Below, piece after piece: positions 53,750 through 64,000 of a stretch of DNA of 64,000 bases (within the stretch, counting starts at the first letter, position 1; each line of letters starts with the position of its first letter). Origin of the DNA: Lonicera japonica. Its lineage: Eukaryota; Streptophyta; Magnoliopsida; Dipsacales; Caprifoliaceae. The notes under the pieces were generated by a model, which saw only the letters and a program-made list of their open reading frames with translations, had not been told where the DNA came from and did no database searches. A program made the position numbers and the translations under genes. The stretch lies in NCBI GenBank assembly GCA_021464415.1, contig CM038469.1, positions 16,222,501 to 16,286,500 on the forward strand. Reading direction: 5' to 3'.

Positions 53750-56416
53750 TGATTGAGCCCAGAAATTGCATTTCTAATCCCTTAAATAAGGTTCAATTAG
53801 CTTTTAGTTATCGTCTAAAACTGAAAATTGCATGTAAATCTAGTTTAAGTATGAAAAGAAGGCACTGCATTATATTTCTGTGTTACTAAGTCATTTTTCA
53901 GGCCTAAAGTGGTTAAGCAACTGAAGTTGTATGCAAGATAAAAGGTTAAAAGTGGAAAAGTGAAAAAATAAGGTCCGAAGAACAAGCGGGTATCCATTCC
54001 GAAGCCCAAGACGAGAAAAACTCCTCAAACTACCCCCAAAGCGCTAAAAAGAAGAGAATAGCAAGTCCCCAAGCATGAATGAAATAAATGCAAGTGTCCA
54101 AGAGTGATCCCAAGAGGAAAGAAGCTCAACCGAATCAATTCCGAAAGTTTTCGAGTAAAACCGAGAACTACCTTAAAAAGTCCGAAGTTGTAGCAGATCA
54201 AAGTTTTTCTACAATGGAAATTTAAAGAAATCTCCAAAAATAGAAGTTGTAGAGATTTAAATTACGTACGTGTAGGCAAAAACGATGCGTCAATCGGAGT
54301 TCGAAGCAAAAAGTTATGAGCAAAAGAAGAAGCAGCCAAAAGAAAAAGAAAAAAATATATATGAGGATCGATCCCCATATAAGGATCAATCCCCACACCA
54401 AGATTGATCCCCACATGGCGAGGATCGATCCCCACTTCAATTTTTGACCCGTTTTAGGTTTTTGGCTCTTTTCGGCCCATTTCTTCAAGGATCCTCCAAC
54501 CCACAATCAGAGGCACTTGTGGGACATATAAAAGACCACATATCTCATAATTTAGGGTACGCCACACTTGAGAATCAATAGAATAGAGATGTTGAGAGCA
54601 CCGTAACTTTCTAGGAGTTTTTACACTTGTCTATCGATTGAACCTCGAGTGATTTTTCTTTTCTTTCTTCAAAACAATTATTAGGATAGTTTAATTATCA
54701 TTTTTGAAGGCTGAAACATCAGTGTATGCTATGATTATTCATCAATCAATTTAGTTTCAATTGCAATTAATGTTCTTCATCCCGGTAAACCCTAGTTTTC
54801 TAATTTCTTTCAATTCAATTGCTTATAATCGTTTGTTTGCTTAGATATTCATAGATTAGTTGTTAGGGATCTTATATATTTTGGAATTAACCCTAAACCC
54901 TTGTTTTAGGGGCTAGTTCTAGGGTTTATATATCCGTTTTGTCGGTTTGTCGGTTTTTCATTGATTTATGCTTGTTTCTCGTTCTATATTCAAATAGTTA
55001 TCATTTTTCAATGCTATTCATGTGTAATTCATTGTTGGTCATAAGTAATCTTATTTTCCAGAATTATTAGGGTTTTAGTCGAATTTCTTCAGTTTATGTC
55101 CGTTTTAAGTCTGTTTACTGTTTTAAGTATAAAATCTTCGTTTTAAATCGGAATTGAGAAATTCGAAAGCTAAAAGTTTCCAAATTTGATTTTCTATGTT
55201 CTTAGGTATGTGTCTAATTTTTTTCATAAATTCAAATCTTTTTTGCATGTTTACTTTGAATATGTCTAGTTAAATCGCTTGTTAAAGGTGCGTAGTGAAA
55301 GATGCGAACTTAATCTTTGAATGTAATCCAATTTAGGTTTGAATTTGATTTTTTTCATTGGTTATAGATCACCTACTAAATGTATGGTTATTTTCTTATC
55401 TTTGTATGCCTTAAAAACATGTTTCCATAAGTTAGCTCAGAAATTCCATTTGATTAAGAATCATAAAACGTTAATTCACGGATTTTCGCATTAAAACCCT
55501 AATGTGGCTGATTTGAGGGCGGTATTTATCCTCTAATTAGTTAGGTTAGTTTCTTAAGTGAATTGACTGATTTGGTGCTGTTTTGATATTTATTTATGTA
55601 AGTGCCGAAAAAGTGCTAGTTTTGACTTTCAGCGTTCTTTTTAAGACAGATTTGCTTTGAATCACGTTCAAACATATTCAAACCTTATGAGAGTGTTAAG
55701 ATACTGATTTTTGGAAATTTTAATCAACTTGGATTGTTTTTGTCACGCACTAGCAATACTAGGTTTTAAATTACACTTTTTCAAATTCAAAAAGTTTCAC
55801 TATCGAATTATATTGCTCAAAGCTAGTTTATATAGTCTTTGTCATGCATGGGCTCTGATATACTTCTAGTAGCAATACAATTGGATGGTTGGAAGGTCTA
55901 GGAGCTGAATCTTAGTGAAAAATCTTATTTAAACTGAAATTTGGATTACCCGATTGGACTAGTTTCATACTCCCTAACTACAGATACCCCGAACGTTTGT
56001 TTCTTGTTGGTTTAAGTTCACTTAGTAACCTATTTTGTTCAATTCATACACTATTTTATTTTATTTATTTATAGTTCAATTGCATGTTCCCCTAGTGCAA
56101 TTAGGAAGTCTTTTAGGTAGAAAACTTGCGCTTTTGGATTCCCTTTAATTTTGCACCCTAGGACTATATTTGCTTTTAGTTTTAGTTTAAGTTAGTTAGT
56201 AATTTAATTTAGTTTTATTTTTTATTTCATATTCCTCATTTCAATCATCTTTTATTTTCTTTTACTTTCTTCCCCTGAGAGAGATAACTAGAAGAAATAG
56301 GTTCCTTACCTTCCTTATGGTTCGACCTTAGACTTCTCCAAGTATACTATAACTTGGTCGCCTGCACTTGGGTGTAATATTTCGCACTTTCTGAACATAG
56401 TCAAGTACATTCAACA
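53750..56416 (+). repeat. Probable Athila-related LTR (~2.67 kb)
   Basis: It starts TGATTGAGCCCAGAAATTGC, comparable to the Athila LTR start TGATGTGCCAAGAAATTGG, and ends near CATTCAACA. It contains the shared LTR module (54185-54325) and a repeat block 54363-54435. Flanking pentamers do not match and no PBS follows, so the copy has recombined or its limits are slightly different. The 1.9 kb after the block is AT-rich, without coding sequence. Confidence 0.5.
54363..54435 (+). repeat. Variable repeat block (copy D): four GATCxATCCCCA units
   Basis: GAGGATCGATCCCCA, AAGGATCAATCCCCA, AAGATTGATCCCCA and GAGGATCGATCCCCA follow each other at 18-20 bp spacing; two contain the palindrome GGATCGATCC. 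Confidence 0.9.
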
Positions 56417-57037
56417 AAATTTTAGCATGATGTACGCATTCCCTGTAACGCCCAGTATTTCCATTGGCGAGTTAATCCTTCCATTAAACCCGGTAAAGGC
56501 TTTATCGCCATTAGAACGTGAACATTGGATTTCGAGCCTCGCATATTTGACCCGACACCTCTAACATGTCATATTATATATATATTAAGTTTGTGGGATC
56601 AATTTTTTCTTTATTCGGGTGGCCCGAATCGAAAACGAGAAGTAAATCGCGTGTTTTGAACTTTTCGAAAAAGTTAATTTTTGGCCAACTTTGAAAAGCC
56701 ATAGCTTTTTCATCGGAGGTCAAAATGACTCTCTGTTTGTAGTCACATCTTCATCTCAATCCCGTCTACAACTTCCACGTTTTGGCTAAAATCCAATTCG
56801 TGCTCCTCATTAATCAAAACATCGTGCAAAGTAGGTCGATTAGTAAATTATGTTCGTTTGGTAGCGCTTCAGCAGAGCGCTGTCTTCAGAGCATTTTTGG
56901 GAATTACAAATCCATAATTTGGGAACACTTCCTTCATGAAAGTTGTAGGTCTTTAAAATACCTTTCCATGGACATAAAGATCACCCCAATTTAAGTTTCG
57001 AGCAAGAAGTTATGACCAAAATACCAGTAGTGGTCAG

Positions 57038-57112
57038 CATCAGTGGGCATCAGTACCCATCAGTCGACTGATGACTATGCCTCAGTCGACTCTGATGACC
57101 TCCTGAGTGGTC
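57038..57112 (+). repeat. Variable palindromic block (copy E1)
   Basis: It includes the perfect 16-bp palindrome CATCAGTCGACTGATG (57058-57073), further CATCAGT words upstream, and CTCAGTCGACTCTGATG downstream. Confidence 0.95.
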
Positions 57113-58171
57113 AAAACTCGAATTTTCTAGTGCTTAGTCCCTATTTTTTTACAACCAAAACCCTCTCCTCTTCCCATTTCGATCCACAGACCTCCATACC
57201 CCTCAAGAGAGTCCTTGTGAGAGATTTTGAGAGATTCTTGGGAGATTCTTCATGATTTTTTCATCTCCATTCAAGAATTTTGCATCAAAAGGGTACTATT
57301 CATCATTTTCCTCACATTCTTGAGGGACCCCGCAGTATTAGTAGCATACTCTATAGTCCGTAGGGGGACCCCGCAAGGCGGCATACCCTTCACCATCTAG
57401 GTGGTCCACAGGGGGACCCAGCCTTGGGGGTTGCATACCCTAGCCTTGGGGGCTTAGATCCTGATCGCTGTGCACAGTCGAAAAATCCTAGATGGTTAAT
57501 TATGATTATGGAGATTTATTGTGATATATCCATACCGACGTATTCAGCCTCCCAATGGATGAGAGAGGGGATGTAGTCCTAGGGTTTATAGCTTCCCAGG
57601 CTGCGGATTAGTTGTGTAACTCTGTCTTTCAACGGACATACTTGCACGGGTGTCCACTTGTTAAGTATTTTGAGCGTAGTCCCTGGGAAAATGGCCTGCA
57701 TGGGTTTAACTCCAAATGAAGTACAAGTTAAGATCAAGTCCCTGGGTTATCCGTTCGTTAGGAGGATATATGATTCGTTTAGAGCTTTGAGGCCTTTGGG
57801 AACCGAGTTCTAGGCCTAATGTACTGCGGGCGTAAGCTAAGGCTGGATATTAGAGTTACGAAAATATCTATTTATGCATATATCTTATCATGTTTAACAA
57901 TTGGTGAAATACCTTATAGTAAGCCAAGTATGGATGAAATAATGCACTATAAGCAAAGCGATAACTATGAATACTTGGCTTAGGAGATTATCATACCTCA
58001 CACATTGTTAGGGAATCAAGAGCAGTTATCAACATTAGTCACAATAATATCACATCGGAAGGAAATGATTCATATGGCTTAGTTTCCATATAATTGTACT
58101 AAACGACTTACCTACTTTTATATAAAATATGTATGTGTTCTCTAATGAAAAATCTTATTTTCTATATAAAT

Positions 58172-59559
58172 TGTTAACCTAAAAGTCACTAATCTTGTTT
58201 TGATAATAACAATAACGTTAATCATGTGTTATTTAACTAAGTTGATGTTTTGAGTAATAGCCACATTTAATTGATCCCACGTGGACTAAACCGAAAAGCC
58301 AAAGCCAAGATTATTCACCTACAAAGATTTATATTATCAAGGTCTCATACCTCACACAACTACTTGATCAATGCACTATCACAATGGCATTTCTATGAAG
58401 ATCAATGCCTCAAAGAAGAAAAGAAACGAAGATACAAACAAAGCCCTCGAAGACTCGTTATTTTATATTTGAGTGAGTGCTTATATTTTCTATGTAAAGG
58501 TTCTTGTTTGATTCTCTTTATAGCTCATATACTTTGTTTTTACACAATTAGATCGATCAAATCAAAGTTTTCTTCAAGATCCTTTCAAAACATCTTTTTG
58601 GCAAAAACCGGTTTTGTATTTAATTCACTACAAATTCTAAATGATCTTATTTGGAGTTCTACCAAAAATAGGTGTCTTAGGAACCTATATTTGACCTTCC
58701 CAAAGTATCAAAACTGATTTTAGAGCTAAATTGTAAAAGTGTAAAAATTGCATTTTTGGCCTGCCAGACAGAGCTCATCAATCGACTGATGAGCAGTGCT
58801 CAGTCAACTGATGGCCACTCAGTCGACTGATGGTCCAAAAATTAGCCGTTGGATTTTTGATTTTTTACCATTTTTGACACCAAACTTCTACCAACTCCAT
58901 CCAAACGGCCATATGTTGTCCAAGACTATAAATACACTATCTAAAACATATTTAAACACTCTTGAATCATTTTAACACTATTCTCTTCATTTACATTCAA
59001 TATTCAAAGATTCAAGAACATTGCTTTTGATCAATCATCATTATTTTGAGCTATAAATTATTGATCAAATTTGATATTTCCTAGTGTGAGCTTAACTTGT
59101 AATCTTCATACACTTGAGAGCTATTATACATTGGTGTTTGTCACCGAAACCTTATTCTTCGAACATTAAGAGAGGTCTATCTCTTAAAATAGCAAGAGGT
59201 TGTACTTGTGGTGAGTGTTGTGAGATAGCAACATTTGTAGAGTGTGAACACTTGTAGAGATTTGATCTTCACCCGGAAGAAGATCGGTATTAGTGAAAAT
59301 TCTCGGAGAACTAACCGAGCGCGGAAGTAGGGGCTAACAAGCCGAACCGTGTGGACAAAAAGTCTTCGACTTCTATCAGTTCAATCATTCTATCCCTAAC
59401 TCTATTATTTATTGCTATATTTTCTTTGAGATTGAAATTACTTAAGTCTCTTGTTTGATTACTTGATATAGACTTTAATTATTTTTAAAACAATTTTAAA
59501 AATCTGATTTAGTTTTAAAAACCTTATTCACCCCCCTCTAGGGTATTTTTCGACTTACA
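58172..59559 (+). mobile_element. Solo LTR, copia-like family 1 (copy 2, nested)
   Basis: 1,388 bp, TGTTAACCTA...CGACTTACA, flanked by TAAAT (58167-58171) and TAAAC (59560-59564). It is the same family as 4075-5655: start, the CTAACCGAGCGCGGAAGTAGG region and the CACCCCCCTCTAGGGTATTTTTCGAC end all match. Unlike copy 1 it carries a block of CAGTCGACTGATG-like words (58762-58836). Confidence 0.82.
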
Positions 59560-60042
59560 TAAACCCTTATAGTTCCCACTGAGCCCGAACTTGGCTCATT
59601 CCTTCCTTTAAAACAGTTTTGCAGGTTCGTAACTGATGGTGGCATGCGTAGCACATTTATAAAAGCTCTAATGACCGTGACCTACTTTGTAGTCCTTTAA
59701 CTTAAGGACTATGCGTTGAGGCTTTTATATCTTGTAATTAAACATTTGTATTGTATATAACCTCGTGTTTATTGAAAAGGACATGAAGTTGATTGTATTT
59801 AAAGTAATCTCATATGTGGAGTGTTTTTATTGAGTGTTTGTTTTTTTTAAATGGCTTGGACAGAGAATGTTCTTTTGATTTATAGGGCGGATATCAGATT
59901 TTATAAACTCCACATGCCAAAAAAATTCTGGAATAGATTTTTATTTAATTTCTTTTATAAATTACACCCGTTGTCGCCTATGACACCGTGATTAACAAGG
60001 TCCCAGATGTGAAAACCTCTTAACGGGATTCGGGGCACCACA

Positions 60043-62690
60043 AGTTAGTATCAGAGCAATAAGTCCAATTTTCTTGGCAGGGTTCATGAGTAGATGAGTG
60101 ACCTAGAGAAGTATTGCGTGCGGATCCTTATTGAGTCTTGCCTTATTTTATACTTGATGTATCTTTCCTTTCCTAACATACGCCTAGCAATTATTTTCGT
60201 GCACTCGTGCCCTCAAAAAGTCTCGTTCTAGCGATGTAAATGTTATTCTTTTTCCATCACGAGCTCCGGGATCAGGGCCGATTCCATTTTTTGGAAGTAG
60301 TGGAGAAAGTTGATAAGGTCATATAGATTGACGAACATGAAACTCTTTCCTTTGATCCTTATATCCATAAAGGCTACTATGAAATTTCGGTTCTAGCTAT
60401 TGTAGTTATAGATCCACCATCCATTGGAAGTGATGTTGTCCTCCTAGGACAAGTCATTCTAAACAGTTTAGGGCAGTGAAAAATCATTAGTTGAACGTCC
60501 TTATTGAGAGTTGATCATGAGAGCCCGAGGAGATTCTCCATTTCTTGGCTATTCGCATAGAATTGATACTATAGAGCCTTAGATCGGAGTGCTTTATTCG
60601 TTAGAATCGTGGTCATTATCCAAATAGATATTCATTGGCGTTTAGTGTACGCGTCTTTTGTTCATTACACATTCTTCCTCTAAGAAACTCCCTCAGTTTG
60701 AGGTTAGGAGTTTTATCAGAGTGACACAGCGGAAGTATAGTGGAACTGTTAGATTCAAAATCACGAGTTAGTACGTCCGTATACATTTGATCGGAGCACG
60801 CATTAGAGACAAGACATTTCCTTTTCATCTCATTTTTCCTATGTTTATTTCCCTCGAGAATTGTTTCATTTATGATCCAGGTGATGATAGATGGTTGTTT
60901 TATAGTTAATCTACGTTATAAGTCCTATTATTTCTTTGGGAATCTATTACCTCCCTTGCGAATGAGTTTTTCTATTCATATTGGTGTGCTGAGGGTCATT
61001 CTTCCTTATGCAATAGTAAGGAGACTGTGGGTTAGGTCACCTAGGTAGGTTAGTTATTATTTATTCTCATGTCTTCGGAGACGGGAAACACCGAGTGTCA
61101 CCTAGTGATACGGTCCAATATGTCGAGACAACATTTATTCTAATGCAATTGATATAATTAGTAGCATATGGCGTGTTACTCTATTAGATCTGAATTTCCT
61201 TGACCCCTCATTATTAAGTTCCAATTAATTCAAGCTTATTTCTTGTGATCCGTTTTCATACTCATTGAATGTGCTCCATGTTCGGGACAAGTTTTGACAT
61301 TATGTTAGCAATGGGCGACAGTTGAGATATAATTTAATCAGCCGCCTGATCAACGGATGACTAAATTATGAATCCACAGTCTTCTGTCTCCAACAGAAGT
61401 GAAACGTGGCTTACTTGTATTAGTGGCCAATCCATTCCTTGTATTCACCATATTTTCTTCTTTAGTTCCTAAGGGTGAATTCCGAATTAGTTGATTCATA
61501 GACAATTGTGTTTATTTCCTCGGATACCATTTTGTTTGGACTCATAGGAAGTCGGATTACATGGGTAATTCCTTAGGCGCGATTACTCGTTTACGAGAGA
61601 ACTTTGTGGGCATTGCTAATTTTGGCTTAGTACAAGATACACATAGAGTGTATTAGTGTTTGTTAGTAATCATAGTTTTTACGTTCTTATTAACATATCA
61701 CGTCAACATTTTTCATTCGAGACGTAAGCCTTGATCTCGACAACCCTCCAGCCTTGAAAGTAAATCAAAACATTGCCATGTTCTTCTTCAGTGCCATTGT
61801 GATTGGATTCACCGGGAGTTAGAATGTAGGATCATTTCCCTTAACGCGATTCCTCATTAGTAAGCACACTTAACGAATGTTGTGGACTAGGATTTAATTT
61901 CATTAGTAATTATGATTCTTATGTTCTTAGTGAAGAATCCTATGCGCTCTTTTCATTTCGAATAATGAACCTTGATTCTGGTACTTGTTCTTCTTTCGTT
62001 TCGTTACGATTAGATTCAATGGGAACTAGATATATGATGATCCCCTTTGATGCTATTCTTTGTTGGATGGATATGCCTAGCGAACATTGTGTATCATGAT
62101 TTGGCATTCAAATACACATGGGGGTTGCAACGAATTCTATTTGTAGTCACAGTCCACATATTCTTAGTTTGGTGAATCGGGTCTTACGTTCAAGATTTGA
62201 GGCTCTATCTCACATCCTTTCGCTCACATAAAGCTACATAGTCTTTTAATCCATGCGCGCAGTGTGGACGGCTATTCCTATTCAGACTTTGGTCGCAGCG
62301 TTATGTTAGATTGAGTTTCGCGATCAGGTCTATCTCCAGTTCTGGATCATGAGTTAGTCCTATAGGGTGGAGATTTAGGTACCACGTCGAATGGTTGTGC
62401 CGTGCTGTCGAGTATTTCGGTATTTTGTCGCATACACCACTAATAAGAGTAAAATTTTGCATGCAAGAGTGAGCAAAAAGGGTTCTAGCTTGACAATTTT
62501 GTTCCCTTGTCATTCGTTATGGTCATTCCCTTTATTTTGATTGTCGAATTGTAAGATTTTCTCTTATTCGCGACAGCGGTTTCCTTTTACTAAAGAGGGG
62601 AGATCCAGTATGAGTTCGAAGTCATGCGTTCTTTTACCTCCAACCCATCCTCTGGAATTTCGAGGACGAAATTTCTTAAGGAGGGGAGAT
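60043..62690 (+). other. Non-coding interior of the LARD-like element with degenerate repeats
   Basis: 2,648 bp without a long open frame. From ~61550 to ~62200 three degenerate units of ~240 bp follow each other. Each has a 'GGATTnnATGGGnA' phrase (61552, 61845, 62014), a 'TTTGTTAGTAATCATAGTTTTTACGTTCTTA'-like phrase (~61660, ~61900, ~62140) and a 'CTTGATCT/TGATTCT' phrase. Confidence 0.55.
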
Positions 62691-64000
62691 TGTAACGCCC
62701 AGTATTTCCATTGGCGAGTTAATCCTTCCATTAAGCCCCGGTTAAGGCTTTATCGCCATTAGATCGTGAACATTGGAATCCGAGCCTCGCATATTTGACC
62801 TGACACCTCTAACATGTCATATTATATATATGAAGTTTGTGGGATCAATTGTTTCGTTATTCGGGTGGCCCGAAACAAAAACGAGAAGTAAATCGCGTGT
62901 TTTGAACTTTTCTGAAAAATTAGGTGGTGTTTGGTGGATGTATTAAGTTAAGTTTTTAAAATATGGTGTTTGGTAGAATTTGAAAGTATATTGAAAAGTG
63001 AATTTGGTTTTTGTTTGAATTTTTTTTAACCAACTAAAAAATCTCATAAAAAAATTTTAAAAAATAGTCACAATGGATCTTATTTAATAGATCTTGACGA
63101 GTATGTTTTAAATATATATTTTTTATTTAATTTTGATTTTTAAATTTAAAGTTATAGTGTTCTAAAAAAATTAGAAAGAGAAAGTAAAGTGAAATAAACT
63201 TTGGGAAATATAAAAGTATAGTTGATTTTGAGTTTAGTTTTTAAAATTTGGGAAAAAAAACAAAAATAAAGACATACTAAACATGCCCTTAATTTTTGGC
63301 CAACTTTGAGAAGCCATAACTTCTTCATCCGAGGTCCAAACGACTCTATGTTTGCAGCCACGTCTTCATCTCAATCCCCTCTACAACTTTCGTGTTTTGA
63401 CCAAAATCCAATTCGTACTCCTCATTGGTCAAAAACATCGTGCAAAGTAGGTCGATTAGTAAATTATGTTCGTTTGGTAATGCTTCGGCAGAGAGCTGTC
63501 TTCGGAGCATTTTTGGGAATTATATATACATAATTTGGGAACACTTCCTTCATGAAAGTTGTATATCTTCGAAATATCTTTCCGTGTACATATAGATCAC
63601 CCCAATTCGAGTTCCGAGCAAGAAGTTATGACCAAAATACCAGCAGTGGTCAGCATCAGTGGGCATCAGTACCCATCAGTTGACTGATGACTATGCCTTA
63701 GTCGACTGATGACCTCCTGAGTGGTCAAAACTCGAATTTTCAAGTGCTTAAACTTTATTTTTTTTACAACCAAAACCCTCTCCTCTGCCCATTTCGATCC
63801 ACACACCTCCATACCCCTCAAGAGAGTCCTTGTGAGAGATTTTGAGAGATTCTTGGGGGATTCTTCATGATTCTTCATCTCCATTCAAGAATTTTGCATC
63901 AAAAGGGTACTATTCATCATCTTCCTCACATTCTTCCTCCATGGGAGCTTAGGAGAGCTTGGAAAGAACTTATTCCAGCCATCATCAACACTTCAATCAT
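62691..64000 (+). repeat. 3' LTR of the LARD-like element (partial)
   Basis: It is parallel to 56444 onward, interrupted by the MITE at 62923-63288. It carries the shared module (63400-63640) and its palindromic block (63648-63724: CATCAGTTGACTGATG, TTAGTCGACTGATG). It continues past the window. Confidence 0.9.
62923..63288 (+). mobile_element. Tourist-like MITE, family T (copy 3, nested in LTR)
   Basis: The 366-bp copy has ends GGTGGTGTTTGGT and (inverted) GGGCATGTTTAGT, with TTA on both sides (62920-62922, 63289-63291). The uninterrupted site AAAAAGTTAATTTTTGGCC is present in the 5' LTR at ~56668, proving a later insertion with a 3-bp duplication. Confidence 0.95.

Larger units (their letters stand above)
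56444..60042 (+). repeat. 5' LTR of the LARD-like element
   Basis: 3,599 bp including the nested copia-like LTR (58172-59559), so ~2.2 kb on its own. It contains the shared LTR module (56775-57030) and the palindromic block 57038-57112. Its region ~59570-59720 resembles 7490-7630 of the LTR at 2700-7942. Confidence 0.85.
56444..64000 (+). mobile_element. Large non-coding LTR retrotransposon (LARD-like), 3' LTR cut by window end
   Basis: The 5' LTR is 56444-60042 (TGTAACGCCCAGTATTTCC...GGGGCACCACA), the interior 60043-62690 and the 3' LTR starts at 62691 with the same TGTAACGCCCAGTATTTCC. A primer-binding site variant TTAGTATCAGAGC (60045-60057, initiator-Met type) follows the 5' LTR, and a polypurine tract GGAGGGGAGAT precedes the 3' LTR. 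The only coding trace is LEFRGRNFLRRGD near 62655-62693, the tail of a chromovirus-like polyprotein. It is non-autonomous, and both LTRs have younger insertions. Confidence 0.88.

Noticed and set aside
58271..58717. 148-codon plus-strand open frame
   Set aside because: It lies wholly in a solo LTR (58172-59559); the sister LTR does not keep the frame.
60043..62690. Degraded pol gene in the LARD-like interior
   Set aside because: No protease, RT or integrase motif could be found in any frame; only the polyprotein tail before the PPT is recognisable.
1..64000. CRISPR arrays, operons, bacterial promoters or phage genes
   Set aside because: Introns, plant retroelements and plant genes throughout; the spaced repeats (e.g. 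54363-54435) are short LTR-internal words, not CRISPR.

Overview
The window is nuclear DNA of a flowering plant, probably a eudicot. It is AT-rich, has long non-coding stretches, a nine-exon gene with GT-AG introns, an intronless SHORT-ROOT gene, and plant-specific elements (Athila- and Tat-type Ty3/gypsy, a Cassandra TRIM with 5S rRNA-like LTRs, Stowaway- and Tourist-like MITEs, a tRNA-derived SINE). The sequence alone does not fix the species.

Layout. (1) 1-18.3 kb is a retrotransposon graveyard: a minus-strand Ty1/copia remnant (240-2382); a very long gypsy-type solo LTR (2700-7942) with a copia-type solo LTR nested in it (4075-5655); unclassified AT-rich repeat (7943-10544); a decayed Tat-type Ty3/gypsy element on the minus strand (10545-16250) split by an LTR-like insertion (12288-13710) and a Cassandra element (14766-15587); then a plus-strand gypsy 3' fragment and a 5'-truncated LINE copy with a 19-bp target duplication. 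(2) 18.5-38 kb is the gene island. It holds the SHORT-ROOT gene (21098-22546, minus) and a nine-exon multipass membrane protein gene (29032-34966, minus). Insertions here are mostly small: MITEs, a SINE, LINE scraps, a 557-bp solo LTR in an intron, and a ~740-bp inverted repeat. (3) 38-64 kb is retrotransposon again: an Athila-type element (39030-53310) whose 5' LTR carries an intact-looking mini-element with two ~1.6-kb LTRs around a 126-bp interior; LTR fragments; and a large non-coding LTR element (56444 to past the window end) with another copia solo LTR and a MITE nested in its LTRs.

Only two genes look functional. SHORT-ROOT is a GRAS transcription regulator of root radial patterning. 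The membrane protein belongs to the plant family annotated in Arabidopsis as 'plasma membrane fusion protein'; its role is unknown. They share a strand but nothing suggests a functional link. All retroelement coding regions seen are broken by stops, frameshifts or lost catalytic residues.

Main points for a second look: a sequence module shared by otherwise different LTR families and often followed by a family-specific palindromic repeat block; the Cassandra copy with a duplicated LTR end; the mini-element with LTRs over ten times longer than its interior; an LTR-internal-LTR-internal Athila arrangement; and several insertions datable from empty sites within this window. All coordinates and reading frames were worked out by eye; no alignment or database search was run.
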